Positions 1 through 11,125 of a stretch of DNA of 64,000 nt are shown one piece after another (within the stretch, counting starts at the first letter, position 1; the number at the start of each line of letters is the position of its first letter). Location of the stretch: assembly GCA_021442155.1 (NCBI GenBank), contig CM038215.1:277066413-277130412 (forward strand), read 5' to 3'. The translations under genes were made by a program, and so were the position numbers. The stretch is from Cymbidium sinense. Its lineage: Eukaryota > Streptophyta > Magnoliopsida > Asparagales > Orchidaceae. The notes under the pieces are model-generated. The model was not told the DNA's origin and searched no databases. It worked only from the letters and a program-made list of their open reading frames with translations.

Positions 1-3000
1 CACTAAACCCTAAACCATAAACCTAAATAAACCTAAACCTCAACCCTAAACCTTAAACTAAACACTAACCCCAAACCCTAAACCCTAAACACTAAAAAAC
101 CTAAAACCTAAACCTAAACTAAATAATACCTAAATAAAATAAATAAATAAACCTAAACCTAAATAAAATAAAATAAATCTAAATCATTATAAATAATAAA
201 CAAAAAACAAATAAAAAAATAAACTAAATAAATTAAACCTACTACTTTAATTTAAAAAAGAAATAAAAATTAAAAACTAACCCTAAACCTAAACTTAAGT
301 TTTAAACCAAACCCTAAAGGTTAAATCTTAAACAAAATCAAAAACCCAAAACCCTAACCTAAACCATAAACCCTATACCAAACCCTAAACCCAAACCCAA
401 ACCCTAAACCTAAAACCTAACCTAAACTAAATAAACTTAAAATAAAAATAAATAAACCTAAACCTAAATAAATAAAATAAAAAATAAACCTAAACCTAAA
501 CATAAAATTAAAATAAAATAAAAAATAAAAAATAAACTAAAATAAAATAAATAAAAACCTAAATTAAATTAAAAAATAAAATAAACCTAAAAATAAAAAA
601 CCTAAATAAAATATAAACTAAGTGTAAAATAATAAAAACAAACCAAAAATAAAATAATATAAAAACTAAATAAAAACCTAAACCTAAAAAAATAAAACAT
701 AAACCCCAACTAAAAAACTAAACCCTAAACTAAAAAAAAAACCGAAACCCTAAACTAAAAAATTAACCTAAAAATAAAACCCTAAACTAAAAATAAAATA
801 AACCTAAACCTAAACAAAAATAAATAAAACCTAAACCTAAACATAAAGTAAACTAAACCTAAACATAAACTTGAACCCTAAATAAAATAAAATAAACTAA
901 AAATAAACCTAAACCTAAATAAAAAAATAAAATCTAAAATAAATAACTAAAACCTAAACCTGAAAAAATAAAATTAAAACCTAAACCTAAACCAAAAAAT
1001 TAAAAAAAAAAGCCAAAATCTAAAAATTAAAATTAAAATAAAACTAAATCTAAATAAAAATGTTCAAAATAAAAATAAAACCTAAACACTAAACCATAAC
1101 CCTATAACCTAAACCCTAAAACCCAAATAACCCTAAAACTAAACCATCCCCTAAATCATAAACCCTAAACTTATAATAAACCCTAAACCTAAAAAATAAA
1201 CCTAAAACCTAAACCTAAACTAAACACTAAATAAAACCTAAACTAAATAAATAAACCTAAACATAAAATAAATAAAACCTAAACCTATATAAAAATAAAA
1301 ATAAATCTAAATAAATAATAAATAATAAAATAAATTATGAAAAATAAAAAAATAAACTAAATAAACTTAAACATACCAAATTACTTAATTCAAAAAGAAA
1401 TAAAAAATAATCAAAATAATAAAAAAAAATCCTAACCCTAAACCCTAAAGTCAAAACCCAAAACCTAAAATTAAAATAAACCAAATAAATAAACCTAAAA
1501 CTACCTAAACCCTAAACTATAAAACCCTAACCCTCAACCCTAAAACCATAAACCCTAAACCTAAACCCTAAACATTAAAAATAAACCTAAACTAAATAAA
1601 ATATAAAAAAATAAAATAAATAAATAAACCTAAACCTAAATAAATAAAATAAAATAAAACCTAAACTAACCTAAACCTAAACCTAAACCAATTAAAATAA
1701 AATAAAATAAAATAAAAAAATAAACTAAAATAAAATAAATAAAACCTAAACTAAACTAAAAATAAAATAAACCTAAAAAATAAAAACTAAATAAAATAAA
1801 ACTAAAATATAAAATAAAATAATATAAAAACTAAATAAAAACCTAAACCTAAAAATAAGCCTAAAACAAAATAAAAAATAAATATAAACTAAGAAAACCT
1901 AAACCTAAAACCCTAAACTAAAAAATAAACTAAAAAATAAAACCGTAAACTAAAAATAAAATAAACCTAAACCTAAACTAAAATAAATAAAACCTAAACC
2001 TAAACCTAAACTAAAATAAATAAAACCTAAACCTAAATCTTAAAAATAAAATGTAGAATAAAAAGAAAATAAACCTAAAATAAAAACTAAATAAAAACCT
2101 AAACATAAAAATAAAACCTAAAATTAAATAAAAAATAAAACATAAACCCTAAACTAAAAAAAACTTAAACCTAAAATAAAAAAAAATAAAATAGACCTAA
2201 ACTTAAACTAAAATAAACTAAACTAAAATAAATAAACCCTAAACCTAAACCTAAAATAAACTAAACCTTCCCTAAACTAAATAAAATAAAATAAACTAAA
2301 AATAAAACTAAACCTAAATTAAAATTTAAAACCTAAAAATAAACCTAAAATAAATACCTAAAACCTAAAACTGAAAAATAAAATATAAACCTAAACCTAA
2401 ACATAAAATTAATAATAAAAAAACCTAAAAATAAAAAAATATATAAAACCTAACCTTAAAAAATAAAATAAAAATAAAATAAGCTAATAGATAAGCATAA
2501 ACCTAAACATAAACTTAAAATAAATAACAAAATCAAATAATAATAATAAATAAATAAATAAAAATATAAAATAAAATAAACTATAATAAATAATAAATAA
2601 ACCAAATAAACCTAAACTTATCGGTTTACTTAATTTTTTTTTTAAAAAGAAACCCTATACTAAACCTAAAACAAATCCTAAAAACCTAAAACCCTAAAAC
2701 TAAACCAAAACTAAACCCTAAACCTAAACCCACACCTAAGCTAAACCTACCTAAACTAAACCCTAATCTAAAACCTAAAACCTAAACCCAAACCACTAAA
2801 CCTAAACTAAATAAACTAAACCCTAAACCTAAATAAACTTAAACCTAAAACTAAAACCTAAAACTAAACCTAAACTAAACCTAAAGTTTAAACTAAACCT
2901 AAACCTACTAAAACTTACACCTAAACCTAAACTAAACCTAAACCTAAACCTAAAACAAACCTAAACTAAACCTAAACTAAACTCCCTAAACCTAAAAAAT

Positions 3001-3270
3001 CTAAACCCTAAAAAAACCTAAACCCTAAACCCTAAACACTAAATTCTAAACCCTAAAAACCTAATCCTAAACTAAATAAAATCTAATAATAAAATAAATA
3101 AATAAACCTAAACCTAAATGAAAAAAAAATAAAATAAAATAAAAACCAAAATTAAAACCTTAACCTAAACCCTAAATCTTGAACTAATAAATTATAAACC
3201 CTAAACTAACCCTAAACCCTAAATCCTAAACTAATCGTAAACCATGAACCCTAAGCTAACCCTAAACCCT
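1..3270. repeat. Degenerate telomere-like array A
   Basis: CCCTAAA-derived repeat with almost no G on the + strand. Short near-perfect heptamer runs (for example around 60-100 and 360-410) alternate with long CCTAAAC and AAATAAAAT stretches. A punctuation sequence like GGTTTACTTAATTTTAAA occurs near 239, 1376 and 2621 and divides the array into units of about 1.14 and 1.25 kb. No long perfect telomeric tract is present, so this is interstitial or subtelomeric repeat rather than a functional telomere end. No gene is visible. Confidence 0.9.
2621..2653 (+). repeat. Array punctuation motif (best example)
   Basis: GGTTTACTTAATTT followed by a T run and AAAAAGAAACCC. It is the clearest of about a dozen related sequences that separate an AAATAAA-rich array end from a fresh CCCTAAA-rich start. 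Others lie near 239, 1376, 22799, 24721, 25614, 27643, 28517, 29937, 30894 and 49940, with weak ones at 26116 and 51143. The sequence resembles nothing I can name. Confidence 0.65.
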
Positions 3271-3707
3271 AAGAATTTGCAGAGCCTTGACAACGAGAAC
3301 ATCCTAACCAGTTTAGTCAAATCTGGTGGAGAAGAAGAGGCCATCGCATGGGTGGTTATTTGTGTGCGGGTTGATATGGAGGTTGGAGTAGTGGTGGTTA
3401 TGGAGAGGAGGAGCGATTTATAATGGTGGTGGTGAGGGACATATCGTGATATGATGGTGGATCACACCACTGTGTGGTGGGGGGAATTAGAAATTGAAGA
3501 ATGGTCGATCTAATCTGCTGCTTATAGAACTATGTCTTTACAGTAGACATGATTCTACTTATCTATGATTTTTGATTTGCTTTATGAGTGCTCATTTTTT
3601 ATCTATGTCATCGCTTATGTCTTTGAAAACTTGGGGTGCAACTTGGTTGATGATATCGAAAAGAAGAAATATTGAATCTGAATTTGTTCTTTGTTAAGGA
3701 AAAAAAA
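3271..3707 (+). pseudogene. GRP 3' fragment 1 (decayed)
   Basis: Decayed copy of the end of a plant glycine-rich RNA-binding protein gene. After CCCTAAG the frame reads NLQSLDNENI, matching NGKNLDGMNI of fragment 2, the last part of an RRM. The glycine-rich tail is frameshifted and shortened. The 3' untranslated part, from about 3495, is well kept: it shares the TTTACAGTAGACAT, TTGATTTGC, GTGCTCATTTTTTATC and CTTGGTTGATGA words with the other copies. It ends in a short A run at 3700-3707. The first RRM half (RNP2 and RNP1) is absent upstream, where only telomere-like repeat is found. It lies 144 bp from fragment 2 in the same direction. Confidence 0.8.
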
Positions 3708-3850
3708 CCTTAAACCCTAAATCCTAAACTAAAACTTAAATCCTAAACCTAAAACCTAAGCTCTAAACCTTAAACCCTAAACCCCAAACCCTAAACCCTA
3801 AACTCTAAACTAGCCCTAAACCATAAACCCTGAACTAACCCTAAACCTTA
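3708..3850. repeat. Telomere-like spacer between GRP fragments 1 and 2
   Basis: About 140 bp of CCCTAAA-derived repeat with little AAATAAA admixture. It directly precedes the CTTAAG at which fragment 2 starts. Confidence 0.85.
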
Positions 3851-3852
3851 AG

Positions 3853-4134
3853 AATGGGAAGAACCTTGATGGCATGAACATCACCGTCAACTTGGCACAA
3901 TCTAGATATGGCAGTGGAGGTGAAGGCGGATCTGGCGATTATCATTGTGATGGTGGGGGATGTAGAAGTGTTAATGGATATGGAGGTGGTGGTCAGAGTA
4001 GTGGTGGTTATAGAGGTAGGAAGAGAAATGGAGGTTTCAACCGTGGTGGTGGTGGAGGGAGAGATCGAGAATATGATGGCGGACCCCACTACTCGAGAGG
4101 CAGGGGTGATTCTGATGGGAATAGGAGAAACTGA
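3853..4134 (+). pseudogene. GRP 3' fragment 2: open RRM end plus glycine-rich tail
   Basis: Best-preserved of six GRP fragments, with 93 codons open to a TGA at 4132-4134. It starts NGKNLDGMNITVNLAQSR, the last RRM strand of plant GRP7/GRP8-like proteins (usually NITVNEAQSR). A glycine-rich tail with GGYRG and GGGGGRDREY patches follows, ending GNRRN. Such proteins bind RNA in nucleus and cytoplasm. This copy lacks the RRM RNP2 and RNP1 motifs and so cannot be a whole protein. The preceding AG at 3851-3852 could be an old 3' splice site, making this the second exon, or the start could be a 5'-truncated retrocopy end. The methionine at 3874 lies inside the RRM and is not a natural start. Family assignment is firm; function in place is doubtful. 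Confidence 0.85.
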
Positions 4135-4338
4135 AGAACTGTCGATTTTATCTGGTGCTTATGGAACTGTCTTTACAGTAGACATAAATTTACTTATCTA
4201 CAGTTTTTGATTTGCTCTATGGGTGCTCATTTTTTATCAATGTTGTCACATGTGACTTAGAAAACTTGGGGTGCTACTTGGTTGATGAAATCAAAAAGAA
4301 GAAATGTTAAATCTAAATTTATTCTCTATTAAAAAAAA
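4135..4338 (+). other. 3' untranslated part of GRP fragment 2, with A tail
   Basis: About 195 bp shared with the other five GRP fragments, including TTACAGTAGACATAAA, GGTGCTCATTTTTTATC and GGTGCTACTTGGTTGATGAA. It ends at TTCTCTATT followed by eight A residues (4331-4338), after which telomere-like repeat resumes at once. The tail position is the same in most copies, as expected of cDNA-derived insertion or of a conserved cleavage site. Confidence 0.75.
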
Positions 4339-4623
4339 GCTTAATCCCTAAACCCTAAACTAAAACTTTAACCCTAAACCTAAAACCTAAACCAAAAATC
4401 TTAAACCCTAAACCCCAAACACTAAACCCTAAACCCTAAACTAACCCTAAACTTTAAACCCTAAACCATAAACCCTAAAAAGCTAAAAACCTAAACCTAA
4501 ACTAAATAAAACCTAGACCAAAATGAAAAAATAAAATAAAATAAAAGCATACACTAAAACCTAAACCTAAACCTAAACCTAAAAAGAAAAAAATAAAAAA
4601 TAAAAAATAAACTAAAATAAAAA
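4339..4623. repeat. Telomere-like spacer before copy 1
   Basis: CCCTAAA-rich for about 150 bp, then CCTAAAC and AAATAAA-rich. It ends in an A-rich run at about 4610-4625 where the AT-rich satellite begins. Confidence 0.85.
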
Positions 4624-5744
4624 AATGTTGATTTTAAATTATTTTAGTATTTTGCAATCATGCAGTCGAACCTACATTAGCATTATTTGTAAAAATGTTG
4701 ATTTAGACTTTAAAATCGTGGAATTTTGCCAAATTCATAAGTAGAGCATGGCATCATAATATATTTCAATTTAAAATATGTAAGTGATATGACTAAAATA
4801 TATATTTTTTTATTATTTAGACAAATTTTATGATCTTTTATCTTAAGCAATCCTTTGTGATGTGATATACAATATAGAATAATATAATATGTTGTAGTGT
4901 ATTATAATATAGGATGCCATAACATAGTGTAACATCATGCATTATAGCATACTATTGTGTATTACTATTATTTTAGCATATTTTAGTTTATTATAGTATG
5001 AGTTTAGAGTTACTATAATTCATTAAAATATTGATTTATATGAGATGATGGATTTGTCCAAATTTATGGTATGATTTAGGGAACATCATTGGGTGCTATG
5101 TTGTGTCATTTAATCAAAAGAATGGAATTTTGCTCCAAAATAAATGTTCAATTTTCAACCAAATTTTATAAATTTTTATTAAAGTGATTCATTTTAAGGT
5201 GTAATGTAAGATAATATATTATATAAAGCATATTAAAATATAATGTACATAACAATATAACTTCACATATATATGAATGTGGTGTGTTACTAAATGTTAT
5301 TGTACATTTTAGTATGTTTTACTTTATAATACATTGGGTCAAAACTCACAAAAATGTTAATTGGAAGGTTGAGATGGTAGAATTTGGCCAAATTCACAGC
5401 ACACACCTAGAAGCAACACCAAAATTATGCTATTTTCTACCATTTCTAATAGAAAATTAACAATTTTACATCCAAAATGAACATTATTCATAATTTGAGA
5501 AAATGTTATTTGTTTTTCCTTTAAGTGATTCTAATGAGGTGTAATGTTAAGCAATATATTATATTATAGAAAATTATAACATAACATCATATATTATAAT
5601 ATAATATAGTGTGTTAATTCACACTATAATATGTTTAGCATGATATTATATAGTTAGTTTAATCTTGCACCATCATAAATCATAAAATGTTGATTACAAT
5701 GCTATGATGATGTAATTTGAACAAATACATTGTTAGCTTTGTAT
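4624..5744. repeat. ~335-bp AT-rich tandem satellite (copy 1)
   Basis: Three diverged units and part of a fourth. Unit marks reading AAAATGTTGATT, then GATGATGGAATTTG and a CCAAATTCA-like end, fall near 4693, 5024, 5352 and 5685 (spacings about 330). A second mark, AGGTGTAATGT followed by a TAATATATTATAT stretch, falls near 4857, 5197 and 5535. The rest is palindromic TATA-rich sequence. No coding potential. Its place downstream (in the minus-strand sense) of a Tat-type integrase suits the variable 3' untranslated repeats of such elements, or a separate satellite fused to it. Confidence 0.75.
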
Positions 5745-7995
5745 TAACGGTGAAGAAATAAGATTTGATGAGAATTCCATGTCAAGGACATGGAGGGAGA
5801 TCCGCTAGGGATCACACATGCATTGGACATGACATGTGAGGGGTCTATGAGGGCATAGAAGAAGATAAGAATTTGAGGGTGATAAGAATCTATAATCCAC
5901 CTGAATTAAGATCAAATTGACTTTATTTTGTTTTAATTGATGTTGAGGCACATCTGCTAGAGATATGAGCTTTCACTGAATCGGTATAGGAACCTGCCAC
6001 TAGGGAAGTAGGTTCAGGTTGGGATGTATCCGCTAGGAATAAGAGTTTGACTGGATTTCTTTGATTTAGACTCTACTAGGAGAGTTGGTTTAATTTGGCT
6101 CCACTTAGGAGGTTGGTTTTGAATTTGATTTATTTGCTTGACTTATTTATATATGATTTGGTGCTCCACTGGGGAGAAGGGTTTGACTCCACTAGGGAAA
6201 ATCATATTAAGTTTAATTTAGTTTGAGTTAATGTATGGACCCTATTAGTGTGCGATGGACCCAAAGAGGGCTTATAATTTACCTACCTGGTTTACAAATC
6301 TAAAGGGATAGTCTATCGGCTGCGGGGTAGAGCTAGCCAACCTAAGGGGTTGCCTTTCAGCGTGCACTAATTTTGCTAGGAAGAAGGCGTAGAAGATCTA
6401 CTTCTTCCAAAGCGAGGAACAACCATAGGGGTGACCTGTTGGATGCATAATAAATCAAATATGACCTAAGGCAACTACTGAATGAATGCCACTGGGGACT
6501 TATGTCAACTTAACAGTAGTCAGGATTAATTTTATCTTAATTTCATGTGATTTCATATGATTTTTTTAGTTTAATTTAATTTTGAATTGAAGGCATATTC
6601 ACTGGGAATGTGAAATTTTAGAAAAGATTTAATTTAGTGGACCATGTTGGTGCATAGACCCACCGAGAAGGGTATAGTCTACTTACCTGGGCTAGAGCTA
6701 AAACCAAGGGTTGTCTTCTGCAATGCTGCTAGGAAGAAGGAGTAGACTTACATCTTCTAAAGTATGGATCAAGAATTTATCAGCAAAACATAGAACCCAA
6801 CTTAGGCCCACTATGAGAATGTTACTTCAACTCAAGAGTAGTTAGGAGATTCCTATTGGGAGCTTTTTTGACACTACCCTAAACATAGGATGCATGCTTT
6901 AGAAAATATACCACTAGGGGTATCCTCCGAATCCACAAGTGAATATATATTTTATTTATATGTTTGTGTGGACCATATTGGTGTGCAAGGGACCACACTG
7001 AGAAGGGGTTATGTCAGCCTTGGCTTATCTCAGATTTACTGTAGCAATGAAGAATCTGCACATCCACAAGATGGATTCTCCAATCACAAGGGTGGTTACT
7101 AGGAAAGGAGAACTGTCCAATTCAATAGTAACCCAGGTAGTGTATAAATGGGTTTGTAAAGGATGTGATCCAAATATAGTGCCCAGAGGGGAGGTGCTAC
7201 TAGGGATGTTATCCTGAGCCCTAGAAAATAAAGCCTATAGGTGTACAGTGGCCAACTCAAAAAGAAAGCGCAGCAAGCTTACATCTACCATGAGTGGTGT
7301 ATCCTAAGGTGCTAGAACCAACAAACCTAAGGTGTATCCATCAGCATAAGGGGTGTATCCATCAGCATACAAAGAACCAACCAGCCTAAGGTGCCCGTCA
7401 GTGTGCAATGATCAATCTAGAAAGAAAGTGTGTAGGCTTACAACTTTCCAAGCAAAATTAATCATCAGGATAGTCTATCATCGGTAGGCCATATGCTATC
7501 TAACCTAGAGCGACTGCTAAGTAGGGAGCCTGAGGAAGGACTAGACACAAGCTTGAATCAGTCAAGAGGGAAGGAGCCACTAGGGGACTTATCCTAAACC
7601 TCAAATATACTCGACCCATTTAGTGCACAAAGACTAATCCAAGAAGAAAGTGTAGCAGACTCACATCCTCTTAATCGTAACTAACATGAGATAGCTTACT
7701 AGCCACGCAGTAAGGCCTACCAAACTAATAAGGCACTCGTCAGTGTGTAGTGTCCAAGTAAGCAAGTAAAGCATAGTAGACTTACATTCTCCAAAGAAAG
7801 AAGATTGTTGGGTGACACACTAGCAAGTTAGCACATCAGCCCAACCTAAAGCAACTACTGAGTGAGTGCCGTTGGGGGTGTTATCTCTACTCAGAGTAGC
7901 CCGAGATGAAAGATATGTATTTGTTTTATATGTTTTTGTGTAGTTTGTATTTATGGTGTGTCGATGAAGGATAGGATGTCACTCAAGTTCTTTAC
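5745..7995. repeat. ~400-bp repeat zone beside integrase (copy 1)
   Basis: Non-coding zone built from diverged modules. GGACCCTATTAGTGTGCGATGGACC-type starts occur near 6236, 6640 and 6970. A second module (GTGCAATG... GAAGAAGGCATAG... CTTACATCTTCC) recurs through 7240-7800. CACTGGGGA-like words (CCGCTAGGGA, CACTAGGGA, CACTGGGGACTTATG) are sprinkled through the block. Tat/Ogre elements are known for hypervariable tandem repeats between integrase and the 3' LTR, and this zone has that position for the minus-strand element. Short open frames here (6890-7217) look fortuitous. Confidence 0.65.
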
Positions 7996-8011
7996 ACCTA
8001 CCCAAAATACA

Positions 8012-9180
8012 TCATGGCAGATTCACAAACAAGAATACTTTTAACATGAAAAAGATTGATTTGGAAATATAATTTTCATTGATGATAATTATTTTCAAAC
8101 ATGATTTATAATATTTCTTTAAGTAGATCATGTTGATTTGAAGCATTGGGTGCTCTCCCTTATGATTAATAAGTTGATAAAATCCTCCTTGGTAGGCATT
8201 CTCTATGGCAAAAGGGCCTTCCCAAGTGGGTTCAAACTTGCCTCCTATCTTACAATGGGCAAAAATCGGTCTCCTTAGAACTAAAATAAGTTCTCCTACT
8301 TGAAAAGCTCTATTATGGACCAACTTGTTGTGAGCTTGAATGATTTTAGCTTTGTATAACTTGAGGTTTTGGCATGCCCGCAGACGTCTCTCCTCCAAAC
8401 CTTTGAGCTCTTCTAACCGTAACTTGGTGTTCTACTTTATTATGATATTGCTACCCACAACAATCCTTAGTGATGGGAGTTGGACTTCTAATGGTAGAAC
8501 AACTTTGGGGCAATACACTAAGGAGAAAGGCGTAGACTGAGTTGGAGTTCTATATGTAAGGCTTAAACAAACTACTCATGCCACTATCTCTTATTATTAT
8601 CAAGTGTTTTCTTTAGTATTTGGATGAGAGTTTTACTGAAGGCTTCTACTAAGCCGTTTGACCTAGGATAGTTGATGATAGAATATCTCTAATTATGTCT
8701 CCAGAAAAGTTGTTGATCTGTTCTCAATGTGGTTATTATCATAATTCTTGAGGCACTCAATATATGATATGGTTCCTAAAAAACTAGAACATATGCTGAG
8801 GTGTGACCTCACTGAGCAGAATCACATTCACCCATTTGGAAAAGTATTCAGTAGCAGCTAGGATGAACCGATGACCCTTGGAAGAAGGAGGATCAATCAT
8901 ACCCACTATGTCAGTACCCCAACACTGGAATGTCCATGAAGCCAATGTAGGAGGTAGAATTTTTGGTGGTTGGTGTAGGATCACACCGTGTATTTGACAT
9001 TGGTAGCATCACCTAGTCATATCCATGCAATCTTTGATCATCGATGGCCAGTAGTATCCTAGTCTCTAGATCTTGGCATTCATCTTCGAAATGGATTGGT
9101 TGGCTCCACATAATCTTGAGTGTACCTCGATCATGATCTTACGAGCTTCATGATCGAAACTGGTACAAGACACCATCCAC
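8012..9180 (-). pseudogene. Integrase, decayed (copy 1)
   Basis: Minus-strand integrase of a Ty3/gypsy element. In order: the zinc-binding end (CYQCQIHG, about 9000), the core with first catalytic Asp in CWGTDIVGMID (about 8900) and HRFILAATEYFSKW, a damaged middle, and the C-terminal domain GGKFEPTWEGPFAIENAY with GGFYQLINHKGEHP. The stretch holding the second Asp (DNGT in the other copies) is disrupted near 8700-8760. The natural stop after YLKKYY is lost, so the frame runs on to 8012. Several frameshifts are present. It would have inserted the cDNA into host DNA; this copy cannot. Confidence 0.85.
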
Positions 9181-9329
9181 AAGAGCATAGGAAAGTGCAC
9201 TCTGCTCCATCTGCTGGGCTTTGGACTTCTTTTAAGGTAGTTTACCTTTATTTAGGTAATCCATGAATGGTTGCCTCTAATCTAACTCATCATCCTTCTT
9301 GGCAATTGCAACCTCCCCTTCAAGAGAGT

Positions 9330-9825
9330 ACCTTTTGATTAGTTTAATATCAATAAGGGATGAGACTTGTCTATTTTAGACTTTTTTTGATATGGACTCA
9401 TCCTCCGTACATGTCAACTCATTAGCAGCTTGGCTAAAGCATACGCTAAGGAATTCTCTCTTAGAGGAATCTTATAAATGCTAACCTTTGGGAATTGGGC
9501 TAACAACTCCATTGTGTACTTGTGATAGTGATGGAGCTTGGGCTTTATAACCTTATAGGACCCAGCTATTTGGTTGATAACTAACTGCAATTCTCTGAAG
9601 ATGTTGATGTTCTGGATGCTTAATGTAATGGCTTAGTCAAGATCGGCAATTAGAGCCTCATATTCGACTTCATTATTGGTGAAAGGATTGGACAGATGAT
9701 CTGAGAATCTCATCACATCACGATCTAGAGTTAATAGAACTATTCCTACTCGTACCTTTCCTAAAATAGTAGATTGTGGTTCTTCTCCTCTTTGAGAGGA
9801 ACCCGCACCATCAAGGTACATCTCT
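9330..9825 (-). pseudogene. Archaeal-type (second) RNase H, decayed (copy 1)
   Basis: The N-terminal part (9633-9821) reads MYLDGAGSSQRG and ends in PFTNNEVEYEALIADLD, giving the first Asp and the Glu of an RNase H. The remainder to about 9330 is broken by frameshifts but still shows the ELL...YKIP and ALAKLA-type end. Presence of this second RNase H between RNase H and integrase is the mark of the Tat lineage (Tat, Ogre, Retand) of plant Ty3/gypsy elements and is the main ground for the lineage call. Confidence 0.8.
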
Positions 9826-10262
9826 CAGTGGTGAATGCTAGTATACCCTAAGTTCATAATTTATTCATCAAGGAGATCATCACTAAGCGAAGAGTCAGCA
9901 GGAAGTGGGTGTGCTTCTAAGAAATTTGCTTGCGCTTATCCTTTCATCGTACGAAGGAGTACGAAGTCAATGTCAAACTGCGAGAGGATCATGGACCATC
10001 ATGCCAACTTTCCATATAGCATCGACTGTGTCATGAGATACTATAGTAGATTGATCTAGAGATTAAGTTCACCTTATGAGGAAGCATGTAGTGTTGTAGC
10101 TTTTGGGATGCAAAGATTAAAGCTAGGCAATGCTTCTTAAATGGGTGGATACTTAGCCTCAAGAGGGATTAGATGATGACTAAGATAGTAGAGTATGTTT
10201 TTCTTTCCTTCATCATTGGCTTTGGCCAACAAAGCACCAAGAGAGTTGTCTAATGCAACAAT
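9826..10262 (-). pseudogene. RNase H and linker, decayed (copy 1)
   Basis: Minus-strand translation in pieces gives LDNSLGALLAKANDEGKKN, then ILYYLSHHLIPLEAKYPPI, the typical core of the Ty3/gypsy RNase H that follows reverse transcriptase. A linker reading FDIDFV and then ANFLEAHPLP leads into the second RNase H. Stops and at least one frameshift interrupt it. Confidence 0.75.
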
Positions 10263-11125
10263 TTAAAGTATAAGCAGCTTGCCCATGATAGGGCCTACTA
10301 AAACTAGTGACATCATCAAGTAATGTTTGATGTCTTCGAAGGCATGCTCACACTTGTCATCCCACTTAAACTTGGCATCCTGTTTGACAAGTGCTGAGAA
10401 TGGCTGACATCTTTTTGATGGGTTGGATATAAAGCATCTTAGATACTCCAACCACCCTTGAAATGATCTAAGTTGAGTTAAACTTTTAGAGGGTGGAATT
10501 TCTAATATCGTGTTGATCTTCTCTGGATCGATTTCAATTCCCCGTGTCGATAACAAACCCAAGGAATTTCAAGCTACTCAAATGCACACTTGTGTTCATT
10601 TTGAGGATAAATTATCTTAACTGTTCGAAAACTACTCTCAAGTCAAAGAGATTGTATTCCTTTTCTCTACTTCTCACCACGAGATCATCGACATCACACT
10701 CAACTTGATGATGAATGAGTTCTTTGAAGATTCGAGTCATAGCACAAGTATACGCATTTTAAGGTGAAAGGCATGACCTTATCAATAGATTCGATTGGGT
10801 TCTAAAAGTAGTGTTTTCATCTTCACGACATCTTTATTTGGCTATATCCTATGTGCCATCCATGAAAGGAAGACTGAGAGTAATGTCCACCATCACCGAG
10901 AATGGTAGTGGAAATTCTTTTCTTTGACATGCCCTTATTTAAATCCCTAAAATCAATGCATATGTAAATTTGGCCATTCTATTTTAAATTGGATGGCTAA
11001 ACCGGGTATTTTTCTTCTAGGATGAAGCCAACATCGATCAATTTCTTGACTTCATAAAATATTTGTTATTTTATGTCTAATCATATGCATCTAGGAGCTT
11101 GCTTGATAGGGTTTGTAGTAGGCCC
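10263..11125 (-). pseudogene. Reverse transcriptase, decayed (copy 1)
   Basis: Palm remnants lie at 10560-11125. The active-site strand reads DVDDLVV instead of YVDD (about 10700), preceded by MTRIFKELIHHQVEC. The thumb and connection (10263-10562) are open: GIEIDPEKINTILEIPP, LTQLRSFQGWLEYLRCF and KFKWDDKCEHAFEDIKHYL. The replaced Tyr plus frameshifts make it inactive. Gene order with the RNase H pair and integrase is intact. Confidence 0.85.

Noticed and set aside
1..3270. Functional telomere end
   Set aside because: No long perfect CCCTAAA tract; heptamers are broken within a few units and mixed with AAATAAA repeat.
3841..4089. Minus-strand Ser/Thr-rich open frame
   Set aside because: Antisense of the GRP glycine-rich tail (GGT codons read backwards as ACC). 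The same applies to 31174-31362.
3908..4210. 100-codon Val/Glu-rich + strand open frame
   Set aside because: Shifted frame over GRP fragment 2; the real frame, with the RRM end and glycine-rich tail, is the one starting at 3853. Likewise 31199-31432 and the shifted frame at 52277-52495.
3271..4338. Intact GRP gene with tandem duplication
   Set aside because: No RNP2/RNP1 exon, start codon or promoter is found upstream of either fragment; only telomere-like repeat is there.
4624..5744. Matrix-attachment or replication-origin call from the TATA-rich palindromes
   Set aside because: AT-richness and palindromes are explained by the 335-bp satellite; nothing in the sequence alone supports such a function.
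6890..7217. Two short + strand open frames
   Set aside because: They lie in the ~400-bp repeat zone and are not kept as protein in copies 2 and 3; the related frame at 54562 differs in length and sequence.
5745..7995. CRISPR-like regularly spaced repeats
   Set aside because: Units are long, diverged and unevenly spaced, and the genome is plant nuclear DNA.
8340..8540. + strand open frame over integrase
   Set aside because: Shadow of the minus-strand integrase; equivalents at 36326, 37288, 38630, 39140 and 56824 are also shadows of pol.
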